A stretch of DNA of 34,591 nucleotides from an uncultured Hellea sp. (GCA_937995665.1 CALKIX010000019.1:1-34591), one strand, 5' to 3'; counted from the stretch's first letter, positions 23,238 to 33,143 are shown. A program made the numbers and translations. Notes: a model not told the origin generated them from the letters alone.

Positions 23238-25058
23238 TTAGCCCGCGCCCTCGCGCAGCATTTCCAACTCGAGCCATTCTTCTTCGCAGCTTTCGAGCTT
23301 ACTGCGCATGATATCTAAATCTTTTATGACAAGATTAAAGCCGTCTGGGTCTTTTTTGAAAAAATCTGCATCCGCCAATTTGGCTTCAAGTTTTGTAATA
23401 TTTTCCTCAAGCGCATCCATTTCTGCAGGCAGCTGCTCAAGGCGGAATTTATGCTTAAAAGACAATTTAGCTTTAGGGGCGCTGGCGACTTTAGCTTCCG
23501 CTTGCTGTTCCTTGGCCGCCTGTTCCTTGGCCGACTGTTCCTTGTGCGCTTTCTTGCGCGCCTGCACCCCAAAGCCGCGCTGGGCAATCATATCGGAATA
23601 GCCCCCGGCATAAAGTTGCCAGCGCCCATCGCCCTCATATCCCAGCGTGCGCGTGACGGTGCGGTCCAGAAAATCTCTATCATGGCTAACGACTACGACG
23701 GTGCCTTTATAATCAGCAACGAGTTCTTGGAGCAGATCAAGCGTTTCCAAATCCAAATCATTGGTCGGCTCATCCAAAACAAGGAAATTACTCGGCAAGC
23801 GCAGACCGCGCGCAAGTTGCAGGCGACCCCGCTCCCCGCCTGAGAGCGCATGAAGCGGCGTTCGGGCTTGTTCTGGCAGGAATAAAAAGTCTTTCATATA
23901 GCGCATCACATGGACGGAATTATCCCCGACCATCACCTTGTCCCCGCCATTATCCGTCATGGCCTCAGCCAGCGTCCAGTTAGGGTCAAGCGTCTCGCGC
24001 TTTTGATCGACAATGAGCGGCTCAAGATTTACGCCCAGCTCAACGCGCCCGCTATCGGCTTCCATCTGGCCCATAATAATTTTTAGCAATGTCGTCTTGC
24101 CCGAGCCATTAGGCCCGACAATGCCGAGCCTGTCCCCGCGCGTGACTTTGAGAGAGACATCATCAATCACCGTGCGCCCATCAAAAGCCTTGGACACATT
24201 TTCAAGCTTGGCCACGGACTTACCAGAGGAACGTCCCTCAGTCACCGAAATGGCCGCCGTGCCCTGCACTTGTTTCTGGTCACGCACTTGTTGGCGCAAA
24301 CCAGCCAGCTCTTTGACGCGGCGCACATTACGTTTGCGCCGCCCGCTCACCCCGTGAACAATCCAATGCTGCTCGCGGTGAATTTTGCGGTCGAGCTTGT
24401 GACGGTCTAGCTCTTCTTGTTCGAGGAAATTATCACGCCAATCTTCAAAATGGGCAAAGCTCTTATCAAGACTGCGCGTCTCGCCGCGGTCCATCCAAAT
24501 CGTGCGGCGCGAGAGGTTTTCCAAAAAGCGCCTATCATGGGAGATTAAGAGCAAGGCCGAAGAACTTTGCGCCAGCTCCCCTTCGAGCCATTCAATAGCG
24601 GGCAAGTCCAAATGGTTGGTTGGCTCGTCCAGCATGAGCACGTCTGGCTCAGGCGCGAGGGTGCGGGCCAGCGCAGCGCGGCGCATTTCCCCGCCCGACA
24701 TCACGCGCGGATCTTCATCCCCCGTGAGGCCAAGCGCATCGAGCAAATAAGGAATGCGAAAGCCATCATCCGCGCCAACAAGCCCCGCCTCAATATAAGA
24801 CCGCGCCGTTTCAAAGGCGGATAAATCTGGCTCTTGCGGCAGATATCTTATTGTCGTTCCGGGCTGCACAAAGCGCGTGCCATCATCAGGTTCAATCAGG
24901 CCTGCCGCAATTTTAAGCAATGTCGACTTTCCAGAACCATTTCGCCCGACAAGACATAGCCGCTCACGCGCCATGACCGAGAGCTCTGCCCCTTCAAGCA
25001 AAGGCGTTGTCCCAAAGGTGAGCTGTATATTGGCTAATGTTAAAAGCGGGCGGGCCAT
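23238..25058 (-). CDS. uup: ABC-F ATPase, Uup type
   Basis: This 606-residue soluble protein has two ABC domains and no membrane segment. The first Walker A is GRNGSGKST (38-46), with signature MSGGEMRRAALARTL. The second Walker A is GPNGSGKTT (about 310-318), with signature LSGGERGRLQLARGL. Both Walker B motifs (LMLDEPTNHLDL, LVLDEPTNDLDL) are intact. The interdomain linker is Arg/Lys-rich. A coiled-coil C-terminal domain (about 540-605), typical of Uup, binds nucleic acid in relatives. Uup-type factors act on the ribosome or on DNA-related processes. It heads a two-gene unit with PPK2 and is divergent from ccmF. Confidence 0.94.
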   Translation of the reverse strand: MARPLLTLANIQLTFGTTPLLEGAELSVMARERLCLVGRNGSGKSTLLKIAAGLIEPDDGTRFVQPGTTIRYLPQEPDLSAFETARSYIEAGLVGADDGFRIPYLLDALGLTGDEDPRVMSGGEMRRAALARTLAPEPDVLMLDEPTNHLDLPAIEWLEGELAQSSSALLLISHDRRFLENLSRRTIWMDRGETRSLDKSFAHFEDWRDNFLEQEELDRHKLDRKIHREQHWIVHGVSGRRKRNVRRVKELAGLRQQVRDQKQVQGTAAISVTEGRSSGKSVAKLENVSKAFDGRTVIDDVSLKVTRGDRLGIVGPNGSGKTTLLKIIMGQMEADSGRVELGVNLEPLIVDQKRETLDPNWTLAEAMTDNGGDKVMVGDNSVHVMRYMKDFLFLPEQARTPLHALSGGERGRLQLARGLRLPSNFLVLDEPTNDLDLETLDLLQELVADYKGTVVVVSHDRDFLDRTVTRTLGYEGDGRWQLYAGGYSDMIAQRGFGVQARKKAHKEQSAKEQAAKEQQAEAKVASAPKAKLSFKHKFRLEQLPAEMDALEENITKLEAKLADADFFKKDPDGFNLVIKDLDIMRSKLESCEEEWLELEMLREGAG

Positions 25059-25187
25059 AATGTCTCTTAGTGTCTTAGGCCACTGTCTAGGCTATGGGCC
25101 GCGAAGTTCAAGCCTTTCATCGCGCTAATCCACAGCTGCGACACAAGATAAATTGCGCCCGCCCTTATTCACCCCTATAGCAATCTC

Positions 25188-27113
25188 ATGATAGCCGAAC
25201 TTGGACATTTTACGCTGATATTGGCCTTGCTTACCGCTTTGGCGCAAGGTGTGTTCCCGCTTCTAGGCGCGCAAAAAAGTCACGATGATTTAATGGCCTT
25301 GGGCGACCGCCTCGCGCGGCTCACATTTGTCCTTATCGCGCTTAGCTTTGCGGCCTTAACATGGGCCTTTATAACTTCGGACTTTAGTGTGAAGCTCGCG
25401 GCCACCCATTCGCATACGGCCAAGCCTTTTATTTATAAAATATCAGGCGTGTGGGGCAATCATGAAGGCTCTATCTTGCTTTGGACGCTAATGCTTGCGC
25501 TTTACGGGGCTGCAATTCCTGCCTTTGGAAAGACCCTGCCCGTAAGCCTAAAAGCGCGCGCACTCGCCATACAAGGCCTGCTCACATTTGGCTTTCTGGC
25601 CTTTATTCTTTTCACGTCTAATCCTTTTGAGCGCTTAGACCCTATGCCTATTAACGGGCTGGGACTGAACCCACTGCTCCAAGACCCCGGCCTCGCGATA
25701 CATCCGCCTTTGCTTTATATGGGCTATGTTGGATTTTCCGTGGCGTTTTCTTTCTCAGTCGCAGCCCTGATAGAGGGGCGCGTTGATGCCCTATGGGCGC
25801 GCTGGCTACGCCCTTGGGTTTTATTTGCATGGAGTTTTCTTACCCTTGGTATCACCATGGGCTCCATTTGGGCCTATTATGAGCTCGGCTGGGGCGGCTG
25901 GTGGATGTGGGATCCCGTCGAGAATGTTTCCTTCATGCCGTGGCTGGCCGGCACAGCTTTACTCCATTCTATATTGGTTTTAGGCACGCGCCACCAGCTC
26001 GCAACTTGGACGGTTCTGCTCGGCATTAGCGCCTTCTCGCTTAGCCTTATCGGCACCTTTGTCGTGCGCTCTGGTGTGCTGGTCAGTGTCCATGCTTTCG
26101 CCGTTGATCCGGCGCGCGGAGTCTTTATCTTAGCCTTGCTGCTCGCGGCAACAGGCGGGGCGCTAGGGCTTTATGCGCTTAGAGCCAAGACCTTAAAAGG
26201 CGCTAATGGCTACGAGATTATCTCGCGGCAAGGCGGGCTTGTTTTAAATAATCTACTTTTAATCACCGCCACAGCCACCGTCTTTCTCGGTACATTTTAT
26301 CCGCTCTTTATGGACGCGCTGACGGGCGAGAAAATCACCGTAGCCAAACCTTATTTTGATCTGACCTTTGCCCCGATTATGATGCTGCTGATAGTCTTTA
26401 TGGGCGCGGCGCCATTGCTAAAATGGTCAGGCGATAGTCTTGGCAGCCTAAAAGGCTTTGCCGTTAAAGCCGTCCTGCCGCTTTTGTTTATAATCGTCGC
26501 CACGGCCCTTTTTGGAAAATCGGTTTTAGGCGGACTTGGCTTTGCCCTCGCCTTCTATTTGGCAGCGGGCACAATTGCGGCCTTTGCTCGCCGCAGCCAA
26601 GGCTTTCAAACATGGCGCGCTCAGCCCGCCGCGACTTATGGTTTTGTACTCGCCCATCTAGGCATGGCGGTTTTCACAGCGGGCGTCACGGCCATGTCCA
26701 TCTGGGCGAAAGACGATATAGGCAGGCTTAAAATCGGCGAGAGCCTGACCCTAGGCGCTTATGAATTTACCTTGCAATCCGCGGCCCCCGGCGCGCGCGA
26801 GAATTACCAATTCCTTGGTGCCCAAATTTCGGTGAAGCATCAGAATAAGGCGCTAAAATCTCTACAGAGTGAGCAGCGCTTCTATCCTGTACGCGACATG
26901 ATAACAACGGAGGCAGGTTTTCACTTTAGTCCTACATCCACCGTCTTTGCCGCGATTGGGGAAGGTAATGTGCGAGACGGCTTTATCCTGCGCGCCAATA
27001 TTCATCCCTATGTCACATGGATTTGGCTGGGGGCCTTGCTCATGGCATTGGCGGGCTTTGTATCGCTCTGTGATAAACGGCTGCGCTTTGGCAAAGATGA
27101 GCCGTCTCCATGA
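25188..27113 (+). CDS. ccmF: CcmF, haem lyase subunit of cytochrome c maturation
   Basis: CcmF is the polytopic inner-membrane core of the System I haem ligation complex with CcmH, attaching haem to apocytochrome c in the periplasm. The 641-residue protein has many membrane helices and the WWD haem-handling domain GWGGWWMWDPVENVSFMPWLAGTALLHS (about 233-260). Also visible are the conserved GVWGNHEGSILLWTL and LLQDPGLAIHPPLLYMGYVG segments with external His residues. The C-terminal periplasmic portion and last helix are complete. It overlaps ccmG as ATGA. ccmE and ccmI, often directly upstream in Alphaproteobacteria, are not present here. Confidence 0.97.
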   Translation: MIAELGHFTLILALLTALAQGVFPLLGAQKSHDDLMALGDRLARLTFVLIALSFAALTWAFITSDFSVKLAATHSHTAKPFIYKISGVWGNHEGSILLWTLMLALYGAAIPAFGKTLPVSLKARALAIQGLLTFGFLAFILFTSNPFERLDPMPINGLGLNPLLQDPGLAIHPPLLYMGYVGFSVAFSFSVAALIEGRVDALWARWLRPWVLFAWSFLTLGITMGSIWAYYELGWGGWWMWDPVENVSFMPWLAGTALLHSILVLGTRHQLATWTVLLGISAFSLSLIGTFVVRSGVLVSVHAFAVDPARGVFILALLLAATGGALGLYALRAKTLKGANGYEIISRQGGLVLNNLLLITATATVFLGTFYPLFMDALTGEKITVAKPYFDLTFAPIMMLLIVFMGAAPLLKWSGDSLGSLKGFAVKAVLPLLFIIVATALFGKSVLGGLGFALAFYLAAGTIAAFARRSQGFQTWRAQPAATYGFVLAHLGMAVFTAGVTAMSIWAKDDIGRLKIGESLTLGAYEFTLQSAAPGARENYQFLGAQISVKHQNKALKSLQSEQRFYPVRDMITTEAGFHFSPTSTVFAAIGEGNVRDGFILRANIHPYVTWIWLGALLMALAGFVSLCDKRLRFGKDEPSP

Positions 27114-27637
27114 TACGCGCCCTCATACCCTTGCTCATTTTCTTAGGGCTCGGCGCGCTCTTTGCGGTTGGGCTGACAAAAGACCCCAGCAAGCTGCCCT
27201 CTGAGCTTATCAATCAACCCGTTCCTGTCTTTTCTCTAACTGAGCTCTATGATGCTAAGAAAGAGATAGACGAGACCATATTTAAGGGCCGCGTGAGCCT
27301 GCTCAATGTCTTTGGTTCCTGGTGTACGGCTTGCCTTGTAGAGCATCCCCTACTCATGAGGGCAGCCGCGCGCAAAGACGTGCTTATCATCGGCATGGAT
27401 TGGCGCGATAGGCGCGAGGACGGGCAGGCTTGGCTGGAGCAGCATGGCAATCCTTATAGCGAGATTATCTTTGACGAAGCCAGCGAGCTGGCCATTAAGC
27501 TGGGCGTCACGGGCGCGCCAGAGAGCTTTATCATCGATAAGGCTGGCTATATTCGCTATAAGCACACAGGCATCATCACGTCCGAAATTTGGCACCAAAA
27601 ATTGCTCCCGCTCATCGAGACGCTTAAGGTGGAATGA
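27110..27637 (+). CDS. ccmG: CcmG/DsbE thiol:disulfide oxidoreductase
   Basis: This 175-residue membrane-anchored thioredoxin-like protein reduces apocytochrome c or CcmH thiols during cytochrome c maturation. The N-terminal anchor spans residues 4-22 and the thioredoxin fold about 35-172. The redox motif is WCTAC (Cys72, Cys75), followed by LVEHP as in CcmG proteins; the more usual motif is WC-V/P-x-C. The cis-Pro region VTGAPESFIID is conserved. The start overlaps the ccmF stop and the stop overlaps ccmH, so the three genes are translationally coupled. Confidence 0.95.
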   Translation: MIRALIPLLIFLGLGALFAVGLTKDPSKLPSELINQPVPVFSLTELYDAKKEIDETIFKGRVSLLNVFGSWCTACLVEHPLLMRAAARKDVLIIGMDWRDRREDGQAWLEQHGNPYSEIIFDEASELAIKLGVTGAPESFIIDKAGYIRYKHTGIITSEIWHQKLLPLIETLKVE

Positions 27638-28011
27638 TGCGGTTTTTATACGCTATATTTTTTGCGCTACTTCTCTGCGGTTCCGCCGTAGCGCAGCTAT
27701 CAAATACTGAAATTAACGCCAAGACGCGCGAGGTCAGCCGCGCCCTGCGCTGCGTTGTATGTCAGAATCAAAGCATTGACGAATCCGATGCCCCGCTCGC
27801 GGCGGATATGCGCCGCCTCGTACGGCGCCAAATCAGCGAAGGCAAAAGCGAAGATGAGGTCATTGCCTATATGCGGCAAACTTATGGCGATTATGTTTTG
27901 TTAAAGCCGCCCGTTCAGCGCAACACATTCTTGCTCTGGTTCGCTCCGCTCCTCTTGCTCTTGGGCGTTTTAATTTGGTTTATCCGCGCAAGCAAAATTC
28001 AAGAGGATTAG
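27634..28011 (+). CDS. ccmH: CcmH, thiol-reducing subunit of the haem lyase
   Basis: The 125-residue CcmH (CcmL/CycL type) has a signal peptide cleaved near SAVAQ, the redox motif LRCVVCQNQSI (Cys40, Cys43) and the helical QISEGKSEDEVIAYMRQTYGDYVLLKPP. A C-terminal membrane helix spans about 98-117. It lacks the fused TPR (CcmI) part found in E. coli CcmH. CcmI must be encoded elsewhere or be missing. Two adjacent ATGs (27634, 27637) could both start it, overlapping the ccmG stop. It is convergent with hemY, 13 bases apart. Confidence 0.96.
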   Translation: MMRFLYAIFFALLLCGSAVAQLSNTEINAKTREVSRALRCVVCQNQSIDESDAPLAADMRRLVRRQISEGKSEDEVIAYMRQTYGDYVLLKPPVQRNTFLLWFAPLLLLLGVLIWFIRASKIQED

Positions 28012-28024
28012 GCGCCCCGATAAC

Positions 28025-29491
28025 TTATTCGGGCTTATCGAGCAGATTATCAAAGCGCTCTGCCAGATCATCTTTATCTATATCGGTGATTGTCTCGGCC
28101 TTAACGGCGGGCGCAGCTTCAGCGGTCTCGGCTTTTACATCAGATAACACAGGCCGGCGCACAGCCCCGCTTTCAAAGCGCGGATGAATTAACTCGCCAT
28201 CTTTGCCAAAGGTAAAGACCAGACGCCGCCAATCTTGATTATTGTAATCAAAGGCAGTCCCGCTTGGATCTAAATCAGACCAGTCAGGTTCAGATGGCGC
28301 TGTGGCCGCGCGCTCGAGCCATATACGCGAGTCTTGTGAATTTTTCAGCATAGCTTCCGCCTTTGAAGCGAGGAGGCAAACCCGCGCGGACACATCTTCA
28401 TCACTCACAAGCGGGCTTAAAGCCGACCAAGCATTTACGCCATCACCGGCCAGCATAGCTTCTTCCGCTTGGAGTAAAACTGTCTCGCGGTGAGAGGGGT
28501 TGGCTTTATAAAGGGCGCGCAATTGCTTGGCGCGTATTTTATCACTCTCGCCTGCAAACAAATCCCGGTAAGCTAGCGACAAAGCAGGATGGGGGGCTTT
28601 TACCCAAGCCTTCTCTATAAGCTGAGCGGCCTTTTTCACGCCGCCTTTACTCGCTAGTAATTTGGCTGCGAGCGCAACGGCGGGAGAAAATTCAGGAACG
28701 GATTGCGCCACGCTGGCGGCAATATCCATGGCCTTATCCGTCTGCCCGCTATCACTAAGGGCGTCTGCCTGCGCTGTTTGCAGAACCGCTGCGCGGCGGC
28801 GGGCGATATCGCGCTCAACATGCTTGCGCTTTTCACCGAGCTCTAAGGTCTCATGCGCGGCGCCCCATTGATGGTCTGAAACTTGTGCTTGGAATAAAAC
28901 ATCAAAAGCCCAGCGCGCATTTTTATTCTCATCATAGGCTTTGCGTGCCTGCGTAATTGCTCCGTTAAGGTCGCCATTTTCCAATAATAATTGCGCGAGG
29001 CCGCGCTGGCCTATCGCTTCAGTTCGGCTGGAATCCAGCATAGCGGTAAATTGGGCAATGGCTTCTGCGGTATCACCACTCGCCTGCGCGGCTTGCGCGC
29101 TAATTATGCGGCCTAAATCTGGACTGCTCATAAGATTTCGCGCCTTTTCTGATTTTTTGCGCGCCTTTGAGCTATCCCCTTCCGCCCCTGCAATCAGGGC
29201 CTCTTCCATCGCATCAAGCGCTTGGTTGCGGCGGCGCATCCCGACGCCCGATTTAACGCGGCGCGGCAGGCGCCACAGCCAGCCGATGAAAGACCAAATA
29301 CCAATAATGGCGGCCAGTAGCGCCGTCCCGATTAAAATCACCGCCTGCCATGTCAGCTCAAGCGTATTAAAGGCAAGCAGCCCCGTATCCGCAGTAGAAT
29401 TGAGCACTAGCTTGGTATCATCCCCAATATAGAGCAGCAGCCCCGCGAGGAGTGCAAAGAAGATTAAAAATGCAATGACATAACGGGTCAT
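28025..29491 (-). CDS. hemY: HemY-like TPR membrane protein
   Basis: This 488-residue inner-membrane protein has the HemY N-terminal domain: two membrane helices (about 5-22 and 50-72), then a cytoplasmic-side-adjacent RRVKSGVGMRRRNQALDAMEEALIA helix and TPR-like repeats to about residue 400. Genes of this type are consistently linked to hemC/hemD, but the E. coli-type HemY is not protoporphyrinogen oxidase and its exact role in haem metabolism is unresolved. The acidic, Ala-rich C-terminal tail (from about 440) is low complexity. It follows the Mic60-like gene by 9 bases and is last in the hem cluster. Confidence 0.9.
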   Translation of the reverse strand: MTRYVIAFLIFFALLAGLLLYIGDDTKLVLNSTADTGLLAFNTLELTWQAVILIGTALLAAIIGIWSFIGWLWRLPRRVKSGVGMRRRNQALDAMEEALIAGAEGDSSKARKKSEKARNLMSSPDLGRIISAQAAQASGDTAEAIAQFTAMLDSSRTEAIGQRGLAQLLLENGDLNGAITQARKAYDENKNARWAFDVLFQAQVSDHQWGAAHETLELGEKRKHVERDIARRRAAVLQTAQADALSDSGQTDKAMDIAASVAQSVPEFSPAVALAAKLLASKGGVKKAAQLIEKAWVKAPHPALSLAYRDLFAGESDKIRAKQLRALYKANPSHRETVLLQAEEAMLAGDGVNAWSALSPLVSDEDVSARVCLLASKAEAMLKNSQDSRIWLERAATAPSEPDWSDLDPSGTAFDYNNQDWRRLVFTFGKDGELIHPRFESGAVRRPVLSDVKAETAEAAPAVKAETITDIDKDDLAERFDNLLDKPE

Positions 29492-29500
29492 GAAATATCC

Positions 29501-30376
29501 TTATGGCGTGAGAGCAGCGCGCCAAGCCTGCCCTGCAGAACGGAGTTGAGAGGGAAGTCTGTCAAATTTAGACGCTGCAGCCTCCAAATCATTCTTTTCC
29601 AAATCCAGCTTAATGCCCTCAATCAGGTTTTCGGGGTCATCTTCGCTTCGAACAGAAATATGTTTATTTAATGTCCGTTTTGTCCAGCTCTCGCTTTTAT
29701 TCATGCCTGCAAGTGCGGCGCGAATATCTGCCTCTGGGAAAGCCGGTAGCGCAAAGCTCGCCGCTTGCGCGGGCGCATCTATGATAACATCGGCCTTGAT
29801 GCCATTCGCTAAAGCGTCATCTATTTTTAAAGATAGCTCAGCTTGGCGCTCATATAAGTCTTGCAAGGCGGCCTGATTATCCTGCTCAGGCGCGGCGCTT
29901 TCAAGGGCTGTAAGACGCTGTGTTATGTCTGATAAATCCAGCGCGGTCGAGCCTTCCCCTTGCAGGGCTTCCAGCCGCGCGATGAGCGCTTCATCAATGA
30001 CAGGGGCGGCTGCATTTTCGCCCGCCTGTTCCAAGGCTTCAATCCTCGTGAGGAGCGGGGATAAATCGGCGGGCGCGGGCGCGGCTTGCTTTTGCAATTT
30101 TAAAATCTGTGCTTTAAACGCTTTATTATCGCGCGCGAGCGCATCGAGTGAGCCGTTGACGCCTGACAAATCGGTCTGAACGACAGGGGATGCTGGCGTA
30201 AGACGCGGGCCTAGAAACGTTCCGCCCACCGCGCCGCCTAGGGCCGCGAGTATCATTCCTACAATTAAGGACTTAATCCCAACCCCCTTGCGCGGGGTTT
30301 CATCAAGCTGCTCATCCGCAGACAGACCGTCCTCTTCTTCCAGCGGCACATCATCAATATCGTCATCGGAAATCAT
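29501..30376 (-). CDS. Alphaproteobacterial Mic60 (mitofilin-like) membrane protein
   Basis: This 291-residue protein has an acidic cytoplasmic N-terminus (1-30), a single Gly/Ala-rich membrane helix (about 33-57), a long predicted coiled coil (about 65-200) and a C-terminal helical domain. The C-terminal domain contains LIEGIKLDLEKNDLEAAASKFDRLPSQLRSAGQAWRAAL, which matches the mitofilin signature. In Alphaproteobacteria Mic60 homologues lie in the hem cluster and shape intracytoplasmic membranes or envelope contact sites, being ancestral to the mitochondrial MICOS subunit. Position between hemD and hemY supports the call. Older annotations of this slot would say HemX or uncharacterised. The protein is short compared with many homologues. 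Confidence 0.8.
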   Translation of the reverse strand: MISDDDIDDVPLEEEDGLSADEQLDETPRKGVGIKSLIVGMILAALGGAVGGTFLGPRLTPASPVVQTDLSGVNGSLDALARDNKAFKAQILKLQKQAAPAPADLSPLLTRIEALEQAGENAAAPVIDEALIARLEALQGEGSTALDLSDITQRLTALESAAPEQDNQAALQDLYERQAELSLKIDDALANGIKADVIIDAPAQAASFALPAFPEADIRAALAGMNKSESWTKRTLNKHISVRSEDDPENLIEGIKLDLEKNDLEAAASKFDRLPSQLRSAGQAWRAALTP

Positions 30377-30384
30377 AGCCTACC

Positions 30385-31071
30385 CTACACCGCCTCTTGG
30401 GGGGCGAGCAAGTCCAGCATTGCAGCTTCATTTGGGGCCTTGGCGATGAGGCGGGCCTGCGCTTTTAAATTTCCAAGCGCCGCATCTGTCGCCTTGCTTA
30501 TGGAAAGAATAGTAACGCCCGTCAGGTCAGGCTTTAAGCTCGCCAGTGATTTTGCCGCTAGGGGCGAGTAAAGCGCGAGGTAATTGAGCTTAGATAGGTC
30601 AATATTTGGCAGCTTATCCACGGGAGCCGAGCGGTAATAAAGATCGCGCCGCGCCTGATAGCCCGCAGCCCTTAGGTCTTCCGTAATAGAGCCGCGCACA
30701 TGCACGCCCGCGCAATGAATGATCGGGGTTGAGGCGCTCACGCTTGACCGCACCAAAGCCGTGATATCTTCGGAAGTGCCATCTGCTGAGTTTACATTTT
30801 CAAACCCCGCCTTTCGGGCCTGTTCGGCCGTTTGCGCGCCAACGGTAATGACGGGCCAATGGCGCGCATCCGTGAGCTCGCAAAAAGCGCTAATCCCGTT
30901 AGAAGATGTGAAAATCAGCACAGCATCCTGGGGCGGAATTTCGGGCATATGTTCTGGCGGGCTCACCCAAAGCAGCGGCGCTATGGCCGCAGCCAGCCCC
31001 AAATGCGCAAAGGCTTGCGCGCTTTTATGCGCCAGCGGGAGCGTCCGCGTAATCCAAATCGTCTCTGGCAT
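30385..31071 (-). CDS. hemD: Uroporphyrinogen-III synthase HemD
   Basis: HemD closes and isomerises hydroxymethylbilane to uroporphyrinogen III. The family is divergent. The support here is length (228), the bilobal pattern with TRTLPLAHKSAQAF at the N-terminus, AVLIFTSSNGISAF, VGAQTAEQARKAGF, and the second-lobe LALYSPLAAKSLAS. Linkage to hemC clinches it: the hemD ATG follows the hemC stop immediately (31071/31072). Confidence 0.93.
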   Translation of the reverse strand: MPETIWITRTLPLAHKSAQAFAHLGLAAAIAPLLWVSPPEHMPEIPPQDAVLIFTSSNGISAFCELTDARHWPVITVGAQTAEQARKAGFENVNSADGTSEDITALVRSSVSASTPIIHCAGVHVRGSITEDLRAAGYQARRDLYYRSAPVDKLPNIDLSKLNYLALYSPLAAKSLASLKPDLTGVTILSISKATDAALGNLKAQARLIAKAPNEAAMLDLLAPQEAV

Positions 31072-31983
31072 TTACGCCTCGTCCCATAAAATACGATCGC
31101 CGATATCGCGGCGAATGTCTTCCCCTAATTGCAGACCTAGCGTGCCTGCGCTTTGAGGGCTCGCCGCATCAAGACGCTTTTCACAGCCCAGCCGCAAGGA
31201 GCCATCAGTAGCTAAAACTTCGCCGCGAAAATATAACTGGCCCTTGTGCATTTCAGCGAGCGCGGCGATCGGCGTGCGGCAAGAGCCATCTAAGGCCCGC
31301 AAAAAGGCGCGCTCAGCCGCAATGGCAATCTGCGTGGGCACGTGATTAAGCGAAGAGACTGCCTCGGCGCATTCCGTATCGCTCTGTCGAATTTCGATAC
31401 CAATGGCCCCTTGGGCGGGGGCAGGCAGCATAAGCTCTGGTGCAATGGCTTCGGTGATGACCTCTTCTTGGCCAAGACGCTTTAGCCCCGCACAGGCCAA
31501 GAAGGTCGCGTCAAACTCGCCTTGCTCTAATTTTTCAAGCCTTGTGCCAACATTGCCGCGCAGCAGTGTAAATGTGATATCAGGGCGCAGTGCGGCGATC
31601 TGCGCGCGGCGGCGAATAGAGGCGGACCCCACCACAGCGCCTTGGGGCAAATCCATCAATGTCTTGGCTTTATTAGAAATAAAAGCATCACGCGGGTCAG
31701 CGCGCTCTAGCACGGCACCAATGGTGAGCCCGTCTTGATGTAGGGTTGGTACATCTTTCATTGAATGCACCGCGAGATCGACGCGCTCGCTAAGCAGGGC
31801 CTCCTCAAGTTCTTTGGTGAACAGGCCTTTCCCGCCAAAATGTTTAAGGTCGCCTTTGATCGTATCTCCGGAGGTTTTGAGGATTTCAATCTCGGCCTGA
31901 CGCGGTAATAAGCTTTGCACTAATCGCGCTTGATAGAGCGCCAGAGGCGAGCCGCGGGTTCCAATGATAAGCTTGCGTTGCAT
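31072..31983 (-). CDS. hemC: Hydroxymethylbilane synthase HemC
   Basis: HemC (porphobilinogen deaminase) polymerises four porphobilinogens. The 303-residue protein starts with the family's [16 protein letters not shown] and contains [27 protein letters not shown] and the dipyrromethane-cofactor Cys235 in [17 protein letters not shown] site lies about 10 bases before ATG 31983. It heads hemC-hemD-Mic60-hemY and is divergent from tsaD with a gap of only about 20-30 bases, so the two promoters must overlap or lie inside the genes. Confidence 0.98.
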   Translation of the reverse strand: MQRKLIIGTRGSPLALYQARLVQSLLPRQAEIEILKTSGDTIKGDLKHFGGKGLFTKELEEALLSERVDLAVHSMKDVPTLHQDGLTIGAVLERADPRDAFISNKAKTLMDLPQGAVVGSASIRRRAQIAALRPDITFTLLRGNVGTRLEKLEQGEFDATFLACAGLKRLGQEEVITEAIAPELMLPAPAQGAIGIEIRQSDTECAEAVSSLNHVPTQIAIAAERAFLRALDGSCRTPIAALAEMHKGQLYFRGEVLATDGSLRLGCEKRLDAASPQSAGTLGLQLGEDIRRDIGDRILWDEA

Positions 31984-32012
31984 CGCGGCGCGTTCCTCCT
32001 TATGTGGTGTCT

Positions 32013-33143
32013 ATGGCCATAACGACTCTGCAATCTCCTGTCCAAGATAAAGCGCTCATTCTAGGCATAGAATCCAGCTGCGATGAAACCGCCGCCTCTG
32101 TTTTAGCGCGCGAGCCTGACGGAACGCTGAATGTGATGTCATCTATCATTGCCAGCCAAGACGCAGCCCACGCCCCTTATGGCGGGGTTGTACCTGAAAT
32201 TGCCGCCCGCGCCCATATGCTGAAACTAGAAAGCATTATTGACCGCGCCGTCACCAAGGCCAAAGTCGATTACGCAGATTTATCCGCCATTGCCGCGACC
32301 TCTGGCCCGGGGCTGATTGGCGGGGTCATTGCTGGTCTGATGAGCGCTAAGGGCCTTGCCATGTCACTGGATATCCCGCTCATAGCCGTAAATCACCTTG
32401 AAGGCCACGCCCTCTCCCCGCGCCTCGCTGGAGCTTGCGAATTTCCTTATCTGCTTTTGCTGATTTCAGGCGGGCATACGCAGCTACTCTCGGTCAAAGG
32501 CCTTGGCGATTATCAACGCCTTGGCAGCACGGTGGATGATGCGGCGGGCGAAGCTTTTGACAAAACGGCCAAAGTTATGGGGCTAGGTTTTCCCGGCGGG
32601 CCCAATGTTGAGCGCACCGCCAAGTCAGGCGACCCTAAAGCCGTAAAACTCCCCCGCCCCTTTTACGGCAAAGATCATGCGGACTTTTCCTTTGCAGGAC
32701 TAAAAACCGCTGTCGCGCGCGCTTATGAGGCTAGCGAAAAGTCACCCAAGGCCAAAGCCGATATCGCGGCGAGTTTCCAGCAAACGGTTTGTGAGGTTCT
32801 GGCTGAGCGCACGGCGCGCGCTATGGCGCTCTACCGCAAAGATATTGGCGCGGGCCCCGATAGCCCGCAGCGCTTTGTTGTGGCTGGCGGGGTGGCCGCT
32901 AATAGCCAAATTCGCAGCGCGCTTGATCATTTATGCGCGGCGCAAAACTTCTCGCTCCTCGCTCCGCCATTAAAATTCTGCACAGATAATGCCGCGATGA
33001 TTGCCCTCGTAGGCGCGGAACATTATGTACGCGGGAATTTCAGCGACATGGATGTACGCGCACGTCCACGCTGGCCCCTTGACGCAGTGAGCGCGAATGA
33101 TAATCCAGCCAGTGGATTTGGGAAAAAGGGTCCAAAATCATGA
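32013..33143 (+). CDS. tsaD: TsaD, tRNA t6A threonylcarbamoyltransferase
   Basis: TsaD transfers the threonylcarbamoyl group to A37 of ANN-decoding tRNAs together with TsaB and Tsa[12 protein letters not shown], the metal-binding [16 protein letters not shown], the ATP-binding [27 protein letters not shown] and [10 protein letters not shown] are all present. I prefer ATG 32013 (376 residues); GTG 32004 would add three residues, and neither has a strong ribosome site. It is divergent from hemC and overlaps gpsA as ATGA, an arrangement conserved in many Alphaproteobacteria. Confidence 0.97.
   Translation: MAITTLQSPVQDKALILGIESSCDETAASVLAREPDGTLNVMSSIIASQDAAHAPYGGVVPEIAARAHMLKLESIIDRAVTKAKVDYADLSAIAATSGPGLIGGVIAGLMSAKGLAMSLDIPLIAVNHLEGHALSPRLAGACEFPYLLLLISGGHTQLLSVKGLGDYQRLGSTVDDAAGEAFDKTAKVMGLGFPGGPNVERTAKSGDPKAVKLPRPFYGKDHADFSFAGLKTAVARAYEASEKSPKAKADIAASFQQTVCEVLAERTARAMALYRKDIGAGPDSPQRFVVAGGVAANSQIRSALDHLCAAQNFSLLAPPLKFCTDNAAMIALVGAEHYVRGNFSDMDVRARPRWPLDAVSANDNPASGFGKKGPKS

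Noticed and set aside
28016-28033. CCCGA/TCGGG hairpin between ccmH and hemY stops
   Set aside because: Only a 5-bp stem without a U tract; probably chance or at most weak.
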